A DNA stretch of 64,000 nucleotides, from the NCBI GenBank assembly GCA_026545225.1, contig CM048846.1, positions 51,018,270 to 51,082,269 on the forward strand. Reading direction: 5' to 3'. Shown here piece by piece: positions 11,644-21,281 of the stretch. The DNA is from Cornus controversa (taxonomy: Eukaryota > Streptophyta > Magnoliopsida > Cornales > Cornaceae). Each line of letters begins with the position of its first letter. Positions within the stretch are counted from its first letter, which is position 1. A program made the translations under genes and the position numbers. The notes below the pieces were generated by a model that worked only from the letters and a program-made list of their open reading frames with translations, was not told the DNA's origin and did no database searches.

Positions 11644-11660
11644 GTTGTTGTGAAAGTTAA

Positions 11661-13043
11661 TGATAAGTGTTCAATTCTATGCATTTGAACCATCTTTATT
11701 GCATATGTTAGTTCCGCTTCTACGTTTACCGAGATATGTTTACGGTATTTTTGTGTTTTTGATGTATTGCAGGTCTTGTAGTGAAAGGAGCAAAGTTTGA
11801 GGCTTGTTGCAGCTGAAGAGAAAAGTTAAAAATTACAGCCAAGGCATCTCGATCAATCGAGATGTTGATCTCGATTAATCGAGATCTCATTTCGATTGAT
11901 CGAAATCTCAATCAATCGAGATCCAATCTCGATTGATCGAGATTCTGCAGAAGCCACTTGCCCACTTGCTCTCCCACTTGCAACAAAACCCCCCTTTTTG
12001 CATGACTTAGGGGGATTGTCTGACTTGAACAAGACCCTTGGGGACCTTCTTGATATAAAGGGTGTATATATTGATATATATATGTATATGGTGGGCCCCA
12101 AGGTTGAAAAAGGAGCCATAAAGTACAAAGAAGCCACATATCTCTCATACACATCAGATATACCAAGAGAGACTTTCAGGAGAGGAGAAGAAGGAGCTGA
12201 ACCAGACCTTGAAGCTCCAATTTCTCCATTAATGGAAGAGTGCAAGGCATCCATGAGCAACTAACTTCTCTACTAGGGTGTTGGTTTCAACCCCTAGTCA
12301 TGTAAACTTGTTCATCTTTGTAGCACTTGGGATTTGTAATTAAATGTTGATTATTTAGCCTAGTGACCATGTACACTAATATATTTCTTTTAGATATTCA
12401 TTTGATGTTGAGTTTATTCTTGTCTTAGAGTAGATTCTTTCGTGTGAATGCACAACATTTGCATATTCCACAAGAAGTGCAAATGATGGCTAGATAATGG
12501 TGTTTAAATGAATGTGTGGTGTTTGCTTGTATAAACCATGCCAAGATAAGGTAGTTTGAATGCATGTAGGTTCACTTAGAAAGTAGGGTAATTAGGTAGT
12601 TAGTTAGGTTGAAGAGCTATGCTTGTTGAAGATGGATTATGATAGGTTAGCACACACATTAATCTTTTGATATGTCATTGAGGTCACAAGCCTAATGACA
12701 TTGTTAGGCATTTAATTAATGAATCTCATGCTTGCTACATCTATGAACAAGTGAACGGCTAGTGGTGGAAACCAACCCTAGTTCTCTCTCCCATCCTTTA
12801 CTCTTTAATTTTATTGTTATTACATTCATGCAATAGTTTTATAAACAAAAACTCAAAACCCTGTTTTTAGGATTAAAGTGGAAGTAATCTTTCTTTAAGA
12901 CAATTGCGACTAGTCCTCGTGGGATCGATACCCTCTATATAGAACTATATCTACAAAGATTCGTTCTCTTGCGAGTGGTTAAATTATATTTTGATAAAAA
13001 GGGCAAAATTAAGCTTACAATATAATTCGAGTTTAGCAACATC
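11661..13043 (+). repeat. 5' LTR of element B
   Basis: A 1383-bp LTR from TGATAAGTGTTC to GCAACATCA. It contains the palindrome array (11847-11945), a CT/C-rich stretch and a TATA-like GATATAAAGG at about 12051 followed by TATATATTGATATATATATG. Transcription probably starts shortly after. The first 735 bp recur at 20370. Confidence 0.85.
11847..11945. repeat. TCGATnnATCGA palindrome array in 5' LTR of B
   Basis: Five copies of the word ATCTCGATnnATCGAGAT (variants with GAAAT) lie head to tail within 100 bp, about 100 bp upstream of the TATA-like GATATAAAG. The 3' LTR carries six copies at about 20554-20668, so copy number differs by one unit between the two LTRs. Confidence 0.85.
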
Positions 13044-13050
13044 AAAATTT

Positions 13051-13068
13051 TGGCACCGTTGCCGGGGA
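13051..13068 (+). other. Primer-binding site of element B (tRNA-Asp type)
   Basis: TGGCACCGTTGCCGGGGA lies a few bases past the LTR end and matches the complement of the plant tRNA-Asp 3' end (TGGCGCCGTTGCCGGGG) with one clear mismatch. This is the primer type used by Athila-like elements. Confidence 0.8.
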
Positions 13069-13333
13069 CTACGGTTTTAATTGTCGCCATTGAAAGATTA
13101 AATCTGGTTTAATTCTTAGGCTAGAAATTCTTTCATTCTTTTTGTATATATCTTGTTCTTATTGCTTAAATTTCTTGATTTTAGGTATACCACATAGCGG
13201 GCATCTAAAAGAATTCAAGTTGGAACCCTTTGTGAGTATAAAATCTAAAATTAGTGGGTTTGAGTTCATTCATTTTTCTTTGTATATATTATTGTTTATT
13301 TTGCATATTGAGGTGTTGTTCTACTATTAATGC

Positions 13334-15231
13334 ATGCTAGGTAGATGGTCCTTGTCACTTCCTTTGCTTCCTTGTAATATTGAACTTGAAAGAACACTTA
13401 GACAACGTAGAGGAACCTCTAGGGACCCTATATTGCCTAGGACTGAAAACGTGGACCTAAACGAAAGACAACCTCCCAGACTACCTCCTTTCAATCATGA
13501 ACAACAACCTCCACCTCCACCTCCTCAAGGAGAGTTGCTTATGGACTTTTACCTTCCGACTACATTTGAAGTACCTTCATGTATTCAATTTCCAGATGTA
13601 GCGGCAACTCAATTCGAAATAAAGTCCTCCACCATCAATCTTCTTAATAGCTTCCATGGTCTCCCTAATGAGGATCCATACCGGCACTTAGATTACTTCC
13701 TTTCTGTGTGTTCCACTATTCATGTACCACACTTTACGGAAGATGATCTAAAGCTGTGTATGTTTCCCTTCTCCCTAAAAGATAAAGCTAGAAGTTGGTT
13801 CAATTCCTTAGAACCTAACTCAATCCATTCTCGGGCGGAGATGCAAATCGAGTTCTTAAAAAAATACTTCCCAATGGGAAGACGAGTGATATTCGGCGAG
13901 CAATCACTGGATTCACCCAAATTGATGAAGAACAATTTCATGAGACGTGGGAGAGATTACAAGATCTTCTTAAATCTTGTCCGCATCATGCTATCCCAAA
14001 ATGGCAGCTAGTGCAAAGTTTTTACGATGGGGTGAGTGAGCAACATAGACAAATGATAGACTCCGCGTGTGGGGGTGGATACCTTTTGAAAAGCCCCGAT
14101 GAGGCATGAAAACTTTTTCAAACCCTAAGCAATAATTCAGCTCAACGCTCTTCCACTAGGAAAGGGAAGGCCACCCAACCTTGTAGAGGAGTGCATGAAA
14201 TTTCACGGGTAGATGAGGTTGCCATGCAAGTAGAAGCCTTATCCTGAAAAATAGACCTAATCATGAAAAATGGGCTGCTTACTCCAAACCAACCTATTCA
14301 AAATCAGGAAGGGTGTTCGTTTTGCTATAGTACTTCCCATTTTGTGCGAGATTGTCCTATTGCCGGTCAATCTCCCGATTATGCTCAAGAGCAAGCGAAT
14401 GCCTTGTACTCTAAACAGATGAATGATCCATATTCAAACACGTACAATCCTGGTTACAAAAATCATCCGGCTTTTTCATGGAAACCTCAAGAATCAAGTC
14501 CCTCTTTTCAAGGGCAAAATTCTTTCAATTCCCAATCTCAACAGCCTCATTATAGGCCCAATCCTCAACCTTACCATCAAAGACCCAATTACCAACAACC
14601 ACCACCTCCTTCGAGAAGCCAAGGCTTTGAGGAAAGAGTGATAAGCAATCTTGAGGCCAATACCCGCTTATTGCAAACTCACTCTCAATCAATCTCTAAG
14701 CTTGAAGCTAATGCTCAATCTATGGCTAGGTTAGAAGCTCAAATCGGGCAACTAGCCAATGCCTTAAATAGAAGGGAGGAAGGTAAGTTGCCGAGTCAAC
14801 CGGTGGCGAATCCTAAGGGTGTTCATATGATTGAGGATCCATCATTTTCATCTTGTAATGCTCCTCCGGAGCAAGTTCAATCAATCACCACCTTAAGAAG
14901 TGGTAAAGTCATCAATTCCAAGGTAGGGGAGGAAGAGAGAAAGGAATCCCAAGAGCAACCCAAAAATTTAAAAGAATCCCATTTAAATCCAAATGTTTTT
15001 CCTTTAAATCCAAATGTGCCTAACATCCCATTAAATCGAAAAGGAAAGGCAAGTGAAGTTGTGTCGTCATCAATTCCAAATCTTGACACTTCTTTTGAAC
15101 CTCCAGTTCCTTTTCCTCAAATATTGAAGGAACCTTCTCATTTTGGGAAGCAAGGACAGAAAATCCAAGACATGATGGAGATCTTCAAACAAGTAAAGAT
15201 CAATCTCCCTCTCCTTGATGCTATCCGGTAA
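13334..15231 (+). pseudogene. gag region with zinc knuckle (element B)
   Basis: The plus strand begins MLGRWSLSLPLLPCNIELER and gives a capsid with LNSFHGLPNEDPYRHLDYFL, then LKDKARSWFNSLEPNSI and a RAEMQIEFLKKYFP stretch, all characteristic of plant Ty3/Gypsy Gag. A CX2CX4HX4C knuckle (CSFCYSTSHFVRDC, near 14310) and a Q/P-rich stretch follow. Next comes a segment with MARLEAQIGQLANALNRREE and QSITTLRSGK. The product would package the element RNA. The region is broken but largely readable. Confidence 0.8.
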
Positions 15232-15252
15232 ATTTCCTCCTATGCTAAATTT

Positions 15253-16173
15253 TTGAAGGACTTGTGCACTCAAAAGCTCAAATCTAGGAATAATGCTCCT
15301 AAGAAAGTCCTCTTAACTGAGCACATAAGCTCCATTTTCCAACACCAAGCCCCTCATAAATTCAAAGATCCGGGTGCTCCGACCATTTCGTGCACCATCG
15401 GAAATCAATATTTTAAAAAGGCACTTCTTGATTTAGGGGCTAGTGTCAATTTGCTTCCATTCTCAGTTTACCAACAACTAGGTTTGGGGGAACTTAAGCA
15501 TACCACAGTTGTGTTGTAACTTGCCGACCGCTCGGTGAAGCAACCACGTGGCATAATTGAGGATGTAATCATTCAAGTGGACAAATTCTACTTTTCGGTG
15601 GACTTCATAGTCCTTGACACGGAACCAGTTCAAAATCCAAATTGACATATTCCTATCATTCTAGGTCGTCCATTCTTGGCCACGGCAAACGCTTGTGTTA
15701 ATTGCCGTACCGGAGTAATGGACATCTCTTTCAGGAATATGAAAGTCCACTTGAACATCTTCAATGCTTCCCACCACACATCCGAAGACGAAAGTGAGTG
15801 CTTTTGTGTCGATGTAGTGGAAGACCTTGTTCAAGAAGCACTTCCTTCTATTCTTTCTAAGGATCCTCTAGAGGCATGCCTAAATCATTTCAACTATGAC
15901 GATTTTGACATTGAGCGATCCATTTGTGAAGTTAACTCCATGCTCGATGTCAATACTGTCATGGATGTGCCTAAATGGAGAGTTCCGAGAGAACCCTTTC
16001 CTCTATTGATTAATTCCGTCGCTCCCCACGGAGCGGTGGAATTGAAGGACTTGAAAGACGGATCGTTGTTCAAAGTCAACGGGCAGCACTTAAAAATGTG
16101 CGTGGATGACCAAGTTACCACCGAATACGTGGATGTCGTCACCTTGACAGATCCCGTATATTTTGACTCATGA
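15253..16173 (+). pseudogene. Aspartic protease region (element B)
   Basis: The frame carries PTISCTIGNQYFKKALLDLG then LDLGASVNLLPFSVYQQLGL, the retropepsin site region in Athila-like elements. Later come ANACVNCRTGVMDISFRNM and an acidic tail reaching 16173. Sequence order and wording match element A at 797-1219. After this the sequence turns into the palindrome array with no reverse transcriptase signal. Broken. Confidence 0.78.
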
Positions 16174-16324
16174 GCCGATTCGAACGTCATGCCATAGACG
16201 TGTAAGGTGGCAAAGCCATGGTAGCTATCATGCTTCCATGATGTCCCTTTAATCCAAGGTAAGTTTTGTATCTAAGTCCCAAAAAAATCCAAGTCCATGC
16301 AAGAAAAACTCAAGCTGACTATTT

Positions 16325-16672
16325 TTGAGCATCTCGATTGATCGAAGCTGAGATCTCGATCAATCGAGATTTTGATTGATCGAGATTTCAGTCTCGATTG
16401 ATCGAAATATTGCAGAGAGTTTGCCAAGTCCAAAGTCCCGAGAGGTAGTATTCTTCGATAGCACTTCGATAGATCCTCGATCGATCGAAATTTTGATTGA
16501 TCAAAATGGGATTTCGATTGATCGAATTAAAGTCTCGATTGATCGAAGTAAAATCTCGATTCACTGAAGAAGGATCTCAATTGATCGAAGCTGATCTCGA
16601 TTGATCGAAGTGGGATTTCGATTAATCAAAATCTCGATTGATCGAGATGTACATCTCGATCAATCGAGATGC
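16325..16672. repeat. TCGATnnATCGA palindrome array, internal (element B)
   Basis: About fourteen copies of CGATTGATCGA or CGATCAATCGA (a few with one or two changes) lie in about 350 bp. This is the same word as in both LTRs. The array ends about 30 bp before a TATA-like TTATTTAAACC (about 16699), matching the array-then-TATA order in the LTR. Confidence 0.88.
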
Positions 16673-17329
16673 ACGCGATGCCTGCACGTGAGCCGAACTA
16701 TTATTTAAACCGTTGGGCTTCCCTCTCATTTCAAAAGACCATCATACTTATTCCTTTTCTCCGAGTGATCCAGAGCTTCTCCAAGCACCATCCCGCACTT
16801 GATCTACCATCCCCGACCATCCACCGCCGTTTGCCGTCGTCCGCGATCACCGCTAGCACTCGCACGTCCCTCTCTTCGCGGCTGCGAGTGGGTCTTCATC
16901 TTTGTGTGCCGATCATCATCTTCACCTTGAGGTAAGTGATGCATGGCTATCTTTTGCGTACTTTCTTGCTATTTTTGATAGTTTCACGGCGTAAAATACA
17001 TAGACGGTTGATGTTGGGTTGGAATGGTGCATTTGCGATATTCATAATGGGATTTTGCGGGTTTCGGGGGTAAGAATGCATGTATGGGTGAGATATTGCA
17101 TTATTTTTGCTTCGAATGCTTACTGTACGGTTTGTAACCACGGTACCTTCGTCTCGGTTACATCTGCTTACGCTGCCTTATTGAGAGCGACTTTTTGAAT
17201 TCATGTGTCAGCACCATGGACTAGGACCTCATTTCATTCTTATTCTTTTCTTTTTATTCTTAGTTTAGCATTCCTCTTACTTTCTTTTATTTATGTACTT
17301 TTGGAATAAGTGCAGATCACTCCGAGACA
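16673..17329 (+). promoter_or_regulatory. Internal promoter-like leader with intron for the 3' ORF
   Basis: After the array come TTATTTAAACC, a CT-rich leader, a strong donor TTGAG|GTAAGTG at 16932 and an acceptor AAGTGCAG ending at 17315. The ATG of the 3' ORF follows 14 bp later, at 17330. The predicted intron is about 384 bp. Athila-type elements are known to place an extra ORF 3' of pol and to need a separate or spliced transcript for it. Promoter activity here is inferred. Confidence 0.5.
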
Positions 17330-18553
17330 ATGGCGAGGGTGAAGAATGCCCCCAGTTCTGTTCGAGATGTGCCCGGGCGAGCCTTCCAGTCTCGAAAGTT
17401 TCACCCGAAGCAGATATTTGACCTGGGAGAGTTCGAGAGGCGTCCCGACAGCGCGTGGACTGTCGCCGAGCTCAGGAGGCGTCGCCTCGATCAATTGTGT
17501 GTGCCTCCCACTGATGTGGCACACGAGCGCTTGGTGCAGGTCTTTTACGAGTGCATGACCTACTCCTGCACAGCGCCGGACACCTTAGAGACTGTCGTGG
17601 CCACCACGACGATCACTATTACGCCGAGATGGATTGCGCAGATGCTCGGCATCCCTCACCAGCAGCCTCCAGATATGGTTGACCAGGACGGTCGACCGCT
17701 TTATAGGGCCGCGCTTCCAGCAGACTCGACACTATTTTCCATCGTGATGGACATGTGTGGCAGGGCGTTTACCACGCCCAGTCACAACTGCATGTCCAAA
17801 TCGATGTGCCCTAGTAGATTATGGTTCCTGGACACCGTTCTCATCAAGAACACGTGTCCCCTCCAGCATGTGGCAGAGCGTAGAGGCGACCTCCTCCGTT
17901 GCCTTTACGCTTTCCACACAGGCATGTGGTTTTCTGTCCCGTCACTGATATGGGGGCAGATGTTCAAGGTATGGGACGGCCTCGTCAACAAGAGGATGTG
18001 GCGAGCTGCGAGTTGGCGGGTTATCTTTCCTTTCCTGATCGCAGATTTTCTCAATCGTGCCAGTATACCGGTCAGTGATACTGACATTCAGTTGACACTG
18101 CCCACCCGCTTCACATCTACTCAGTGGGAGAGGGTGCGGTGACACTTAGAGCGACAGGACCACCAGGGTGATCCACCAGACGATGTAGATATGGATGCCC
18201 CGGTGGAGATGGATGAGGGAGAGCCTGCCGAGGGTGAGTCCGATGATGAGGAGATAGAAGAGGAGGAGATGGATATTACTGCAGAGCGGCACGACATCCT
18301 GGTGACTGGCTATTCCTGCCTCGTAGCTGATGTTGAGCGGCTCCAGCAGGGTTTTGAGGAGCACGTCCAGGTGATGCAGAGTCAGCTGGAGGGCATCCGA
18401 TCGGACATTTCATCTCTGGCATAGGGCCAGAGGGCGATTTTAGACGAGTTTCGAGCCTTCCGGCAAGACCTGCAGTTCCTGTTCGCAGGTCAAGTTTCCA
18501 CCTCCACTTCTACTCCCACCGAGCCGCCACCACCACCACCCGCCCTCGAGTAG
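17330..18553 (+). pseudogene. 3' ORF of element B (putative plant transposon protein type)
   Basis: The 3' ORF opens MARVKNAPSSVRDVPGRAFQ. Its N-terminal 270 residues include DQLCVPPTDVAHERLVQVFY, RWIAQMLGIP, a CPSRLWFLDTVLIKNTCPLQ stretch and SWRVIFPFLIADFLNRASIP. This resembles the domain often annotated 'putative plant transposon protein' in Athila/Tat and related elements. An acidic stretch, a likely coiled coil (VADVERLQQGFEEHVQVMQS) and a proline-rich end follow. GC content is clearly higher than in its surroundings. Function is unknown. The frame is interrupted in its 3' part. Confidence 0.6.
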
Positions 18554-19655
18554 CTGCTTTTATTTGTCCTTTATGTTTTATTTTTGATTATTTTCTTTCT
18601 TTGGTTTTCTATAGGCCATGTTGGCCAGGTTTTCTTTCCTTTTATGAGTATTCCAGTTGCATGTACGCTTTGTACTGAACTCATTTTTATATATATGGAC
18701 TACAGTTTCTTTTCTTTTATATCCTGTGTTTTCTTTCCTGTCTTTATTTTTGATTTCTGCCCCTATCAATGCTCTCTATACTTTGACTATGTATGTAGTA
18801 CCACTTGCCTAATTGTTATATGCGATTCAGTTGATGATTTCCGTTTATTACCGCCTGGTTTAAATTCCCAATACTGTTGAGATTGCTTCAACGCAGTATG
18901 ACGTTAATAAAGAAAGGCAGCCCCTTTGCATGCTATACGTTAGCATACCTTGATAGTCAATATCTTATCGCATAGACCTCTTAGACAATTGGAAAACACC
19001 AGTTCAGACCCTTAGATATGCAATGATTTTGGCATTGTCTGTTTGTGCATTCTTATTTCATTATGTTCTATTTATCTACTTTTTGTTCCATTTACTGCTC
19101 GTGGTATCTAGTTGGTGTCCCGTGCAGGTTTTTCTCATTTCCAGGATGACCGCCACTGGTGGATTACCATTTTTGTCGCGCTCTGCACTTCCGGAAATAT
19201 CTTTCCTTGCTTTTCTTGTCCACACATTGAGGACAATGTTGCGTCTAAGTTTGGGGGTGCGGTATGCTATACCACTTGCATATGCATGCAATGTTCAGTT
19301 GTTATATTGATTGTCATTGTAGAGCAAGTTTCTTTTCTTGATATTTTTGCATGCTTGCTATGATATCTTACTTTTAAAAGAAAGATCATTCAACTAAATG
19401 TCCGAGGTAAATGCAGCAGGTAGTTAAGAACTTTAACATTGTAAATACCCGCACTTTCGCAAGCTATATAGTAGGCTAGAACGGTCTACATTTTTGTCCA
19501 AATATGAGCACGTACAGTTCTTGCCCTAAATTTGTCCTTAACGGCACAAATTCGCACACATGCATTTTAAATTGTGGGGTATAAGTTTGATGGAGAATTT
19601 TGTAAATTTCTGTTTTTATCTAAACAACTTAAAGAATAAGTTCTTCCGGTTGTTG

Positions 19656-19693
<38 letters not shown>

Positions 19694-20369
19694 AAAATAA
19701 ATGCAATAAGCCTTCTCACTCAATAAACCGGATTTCTATGCCTCAAAGCATGGAGTGTTCGCGTATAAGTGTGCAAGGTTGAGCAATAATAAGTGGGTGG
19801 CTGCTTAAGTTCATCGCCTTGTAAGCTCGGTTATTAAGTCCGAGGGGTGCTTCTTCACCTAATGCCCTAAAACCAATTGGTTTGGGAGTCAGTGGCCCAA
19901 TGCCGCTACATGGGCTTGCAAGAAAGCAAAAAGAGCTAAGCATTGCACGGTCATCCGCACATGAGCAATCATGAACGTTTGGTGATAATGAACAGCTGTG
20001 TCGAACCATTTCAATGAGTTTTTCTCTTAAAAACAGATTTGTTCTTATTCTTCTCCAAATATGACAAAAGCCACGCGTTATAATGCATGTTCACTTTTCA
20101 AAGAGGATTTTGGGGTCAGAATCGGTATGTTTGTCCGGGCTGGCCATTATGTGGGGACTGTCGTTTATTTGTAGCTTGTGAAAGTCCATTTTTGCTAATG
20201 ACCACATAGTTCTGTAATACTTGTTGCATTTGCCAAATGAGAAATTAACGGATGATCGCCCTTTATCTAGTTGATGACAGAGCATGATTACACTTTTGTA
20301 TAAGATAGTTAATTTCATTTTTGTAATATTGCATTGCTAAGGGACTAGCAATATGTAAGTTTGGGGGTG
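18554..20369 (+). other. Non-coding 3' region of element B with AT repeat and PPT
   Basis: About 1.8 kb without a convincing gene. It contains an (AT)n run at about 19659-19690, the phrase TTGAGGACAATG (about 19226) common in 3' regions of Athila/Tat elements, and a polypurine tract AAGTTTGGGGGTG ending at 20369. The 19738-19913 part recurs at 21105-21281. Confidence 0.65.
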
Positions 20370-21107
20370 TGATAAGTGTTCAATTCTATGCATTTGAACC
20401 CTCTTTATTGCATATGTTAGTTCCGTTTCTACGTTTACCGAGATATGTTTACGGTATTTTTGTGTTTTTGATGTATTACAGGTCTTGTAGTGAAAGGAGC
20501 AAAGTTTGAGGCTTGTTGCAGCTGAAGAGAAAAGTTAGAAATTGCAGCCAAGGCATCTCGATCAATCGAGATGTTGATCTCGATCAATCGAGATCTCAAT
20601 TGATCGAGATCTCATTTCGATTGATTGAAATCTCGATCAATCGAGATCCAATCTCGATTAATCGAGATTCTACAGAAGCCACTTGCCCACCTGCTCTCCC
20701 ACTTGCAACAAAATCTCCCTTTTTGCATGACTTAGGGGGATTGTCTGACTTGAACAAGACCCTTGGGGACCTTCTTGATATAAAGGGTGTATATATTGAT
20801 ATATATATGTATATGGTGGGCCCCAAGGTTGAAAAAGGAGCCATAAAGCACAAAGAAGCCACATATCTCTCATACACATCAGATATACCAAGAGAGACTT
20901 TCGGGAGAGGAGAAGAAGGAGCTAAACCAGACCTTGAAGCTCCAATTTCTCCATTAATGGAAGAGTGCAAGGCATCCATGAGCAACTAACTTCTCTACTA
21001 GGGTGTTGGTTTCAACCCCTAGCCATGTAAACTTGTTCATCTTTGTAGCACTTGGGATTTGTAATTAAATGTTGATTATTTAGCCTAGTGACCATGTACA
21101 CTAATAT
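20370..21107 (+). repeat. 3' LTR of element B, incomplete
   Basis: Begins TGATAAGTGTTC after the PPT and follows the 5' LTR closely for about 735 bp, including a six-copy palindrome array and the TATA-like region. It ends at CACTAATAT, where other sequence takes over. Confidence 0.88.
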
Positions 21108-21281
21108 GCCTCAAAGCATGGAGTGTTCGCGTATAAGTGTGCAAGGTTGAGCAATAATAAGCGGGTGGCTGCTTAAGTTCATCGCCTTGTAAGCTCGGTT
21201 ATCAAGTCCGAGGGGTGCTTCTTCACCTAATGCCCTAAAACCAATTGGTTTGGGAGTCATTGGCCCAATGCCGCTACATGG
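21105..21281 (+). repeat. Second copy of element B's own 3' region
   Basis: These 176 bp repeat 19738-19913 with about three differences. They sit between the cut 3' LTR and the JMJ exon. The left junction shares TAT and the right junction shares ATGG with the joined sequences, suggesting repair through microhomology. Confidence 0.85.

Larger units (their letters stand above)
4994..11660 (-). mobile_element. Ty1/Copia element 1, broken and nested
   Basis: Minus-strand gag, protease, integrase, reverse transcriptase and RNase H regions occur in Copia order from 11620 down to 4994. A PBS (GTATCAGAGCC type) lies at 11631-11643, and a 15-bp stub of the 5' LTR survives at 11646-11660. Three insertions cut it: element A in RNase H, a solo LTR in integrase and element B in the 5' LTR. 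It is therefore the oldest member of this nest. It is broken at many points; the 3' LTR is outside the window. Confidence 0.88.
11661..21107 (+). mobile_element. Athila-like Ty3/Gypsy element B with 3' ORF, broken
   Basis: Order: 5' LTR 11661-13043, PBS, gag, zinc knuckle, protease, palindrome array, leader with intron, 3' ORF, long non-coding region, PPT, 3' LTR 20370-21107 (incomplete). I see no reverse transcriptase, RNase H or integrase between the protease and the 3' ORF, so it resembles a non-autonomous gag-bearing derivative that would need proteins from a relative. The two LTRs are very alike over their shared part, differing at a modest number of sites plus one palindrome unit, so insertion is fairly recent. 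It inserted into the 5' LTR of Copia 1 (left flank GTTAA). The coding parts are broken in a few places. Confidence 0.85.

Noticed and set aside
11853-12264. 122-135 codon frames in the element B LTRs as genes
   Set aside because: They span the palindrome array and promoter region, recur in the 3' LTR, and are open on both strands by symmetry of the repeats.
16325-16672. CRISPR-like array
   Set aside because: The palindromes are short, unevenly spaced and have no unique spacers; the context is a plant retroelement.
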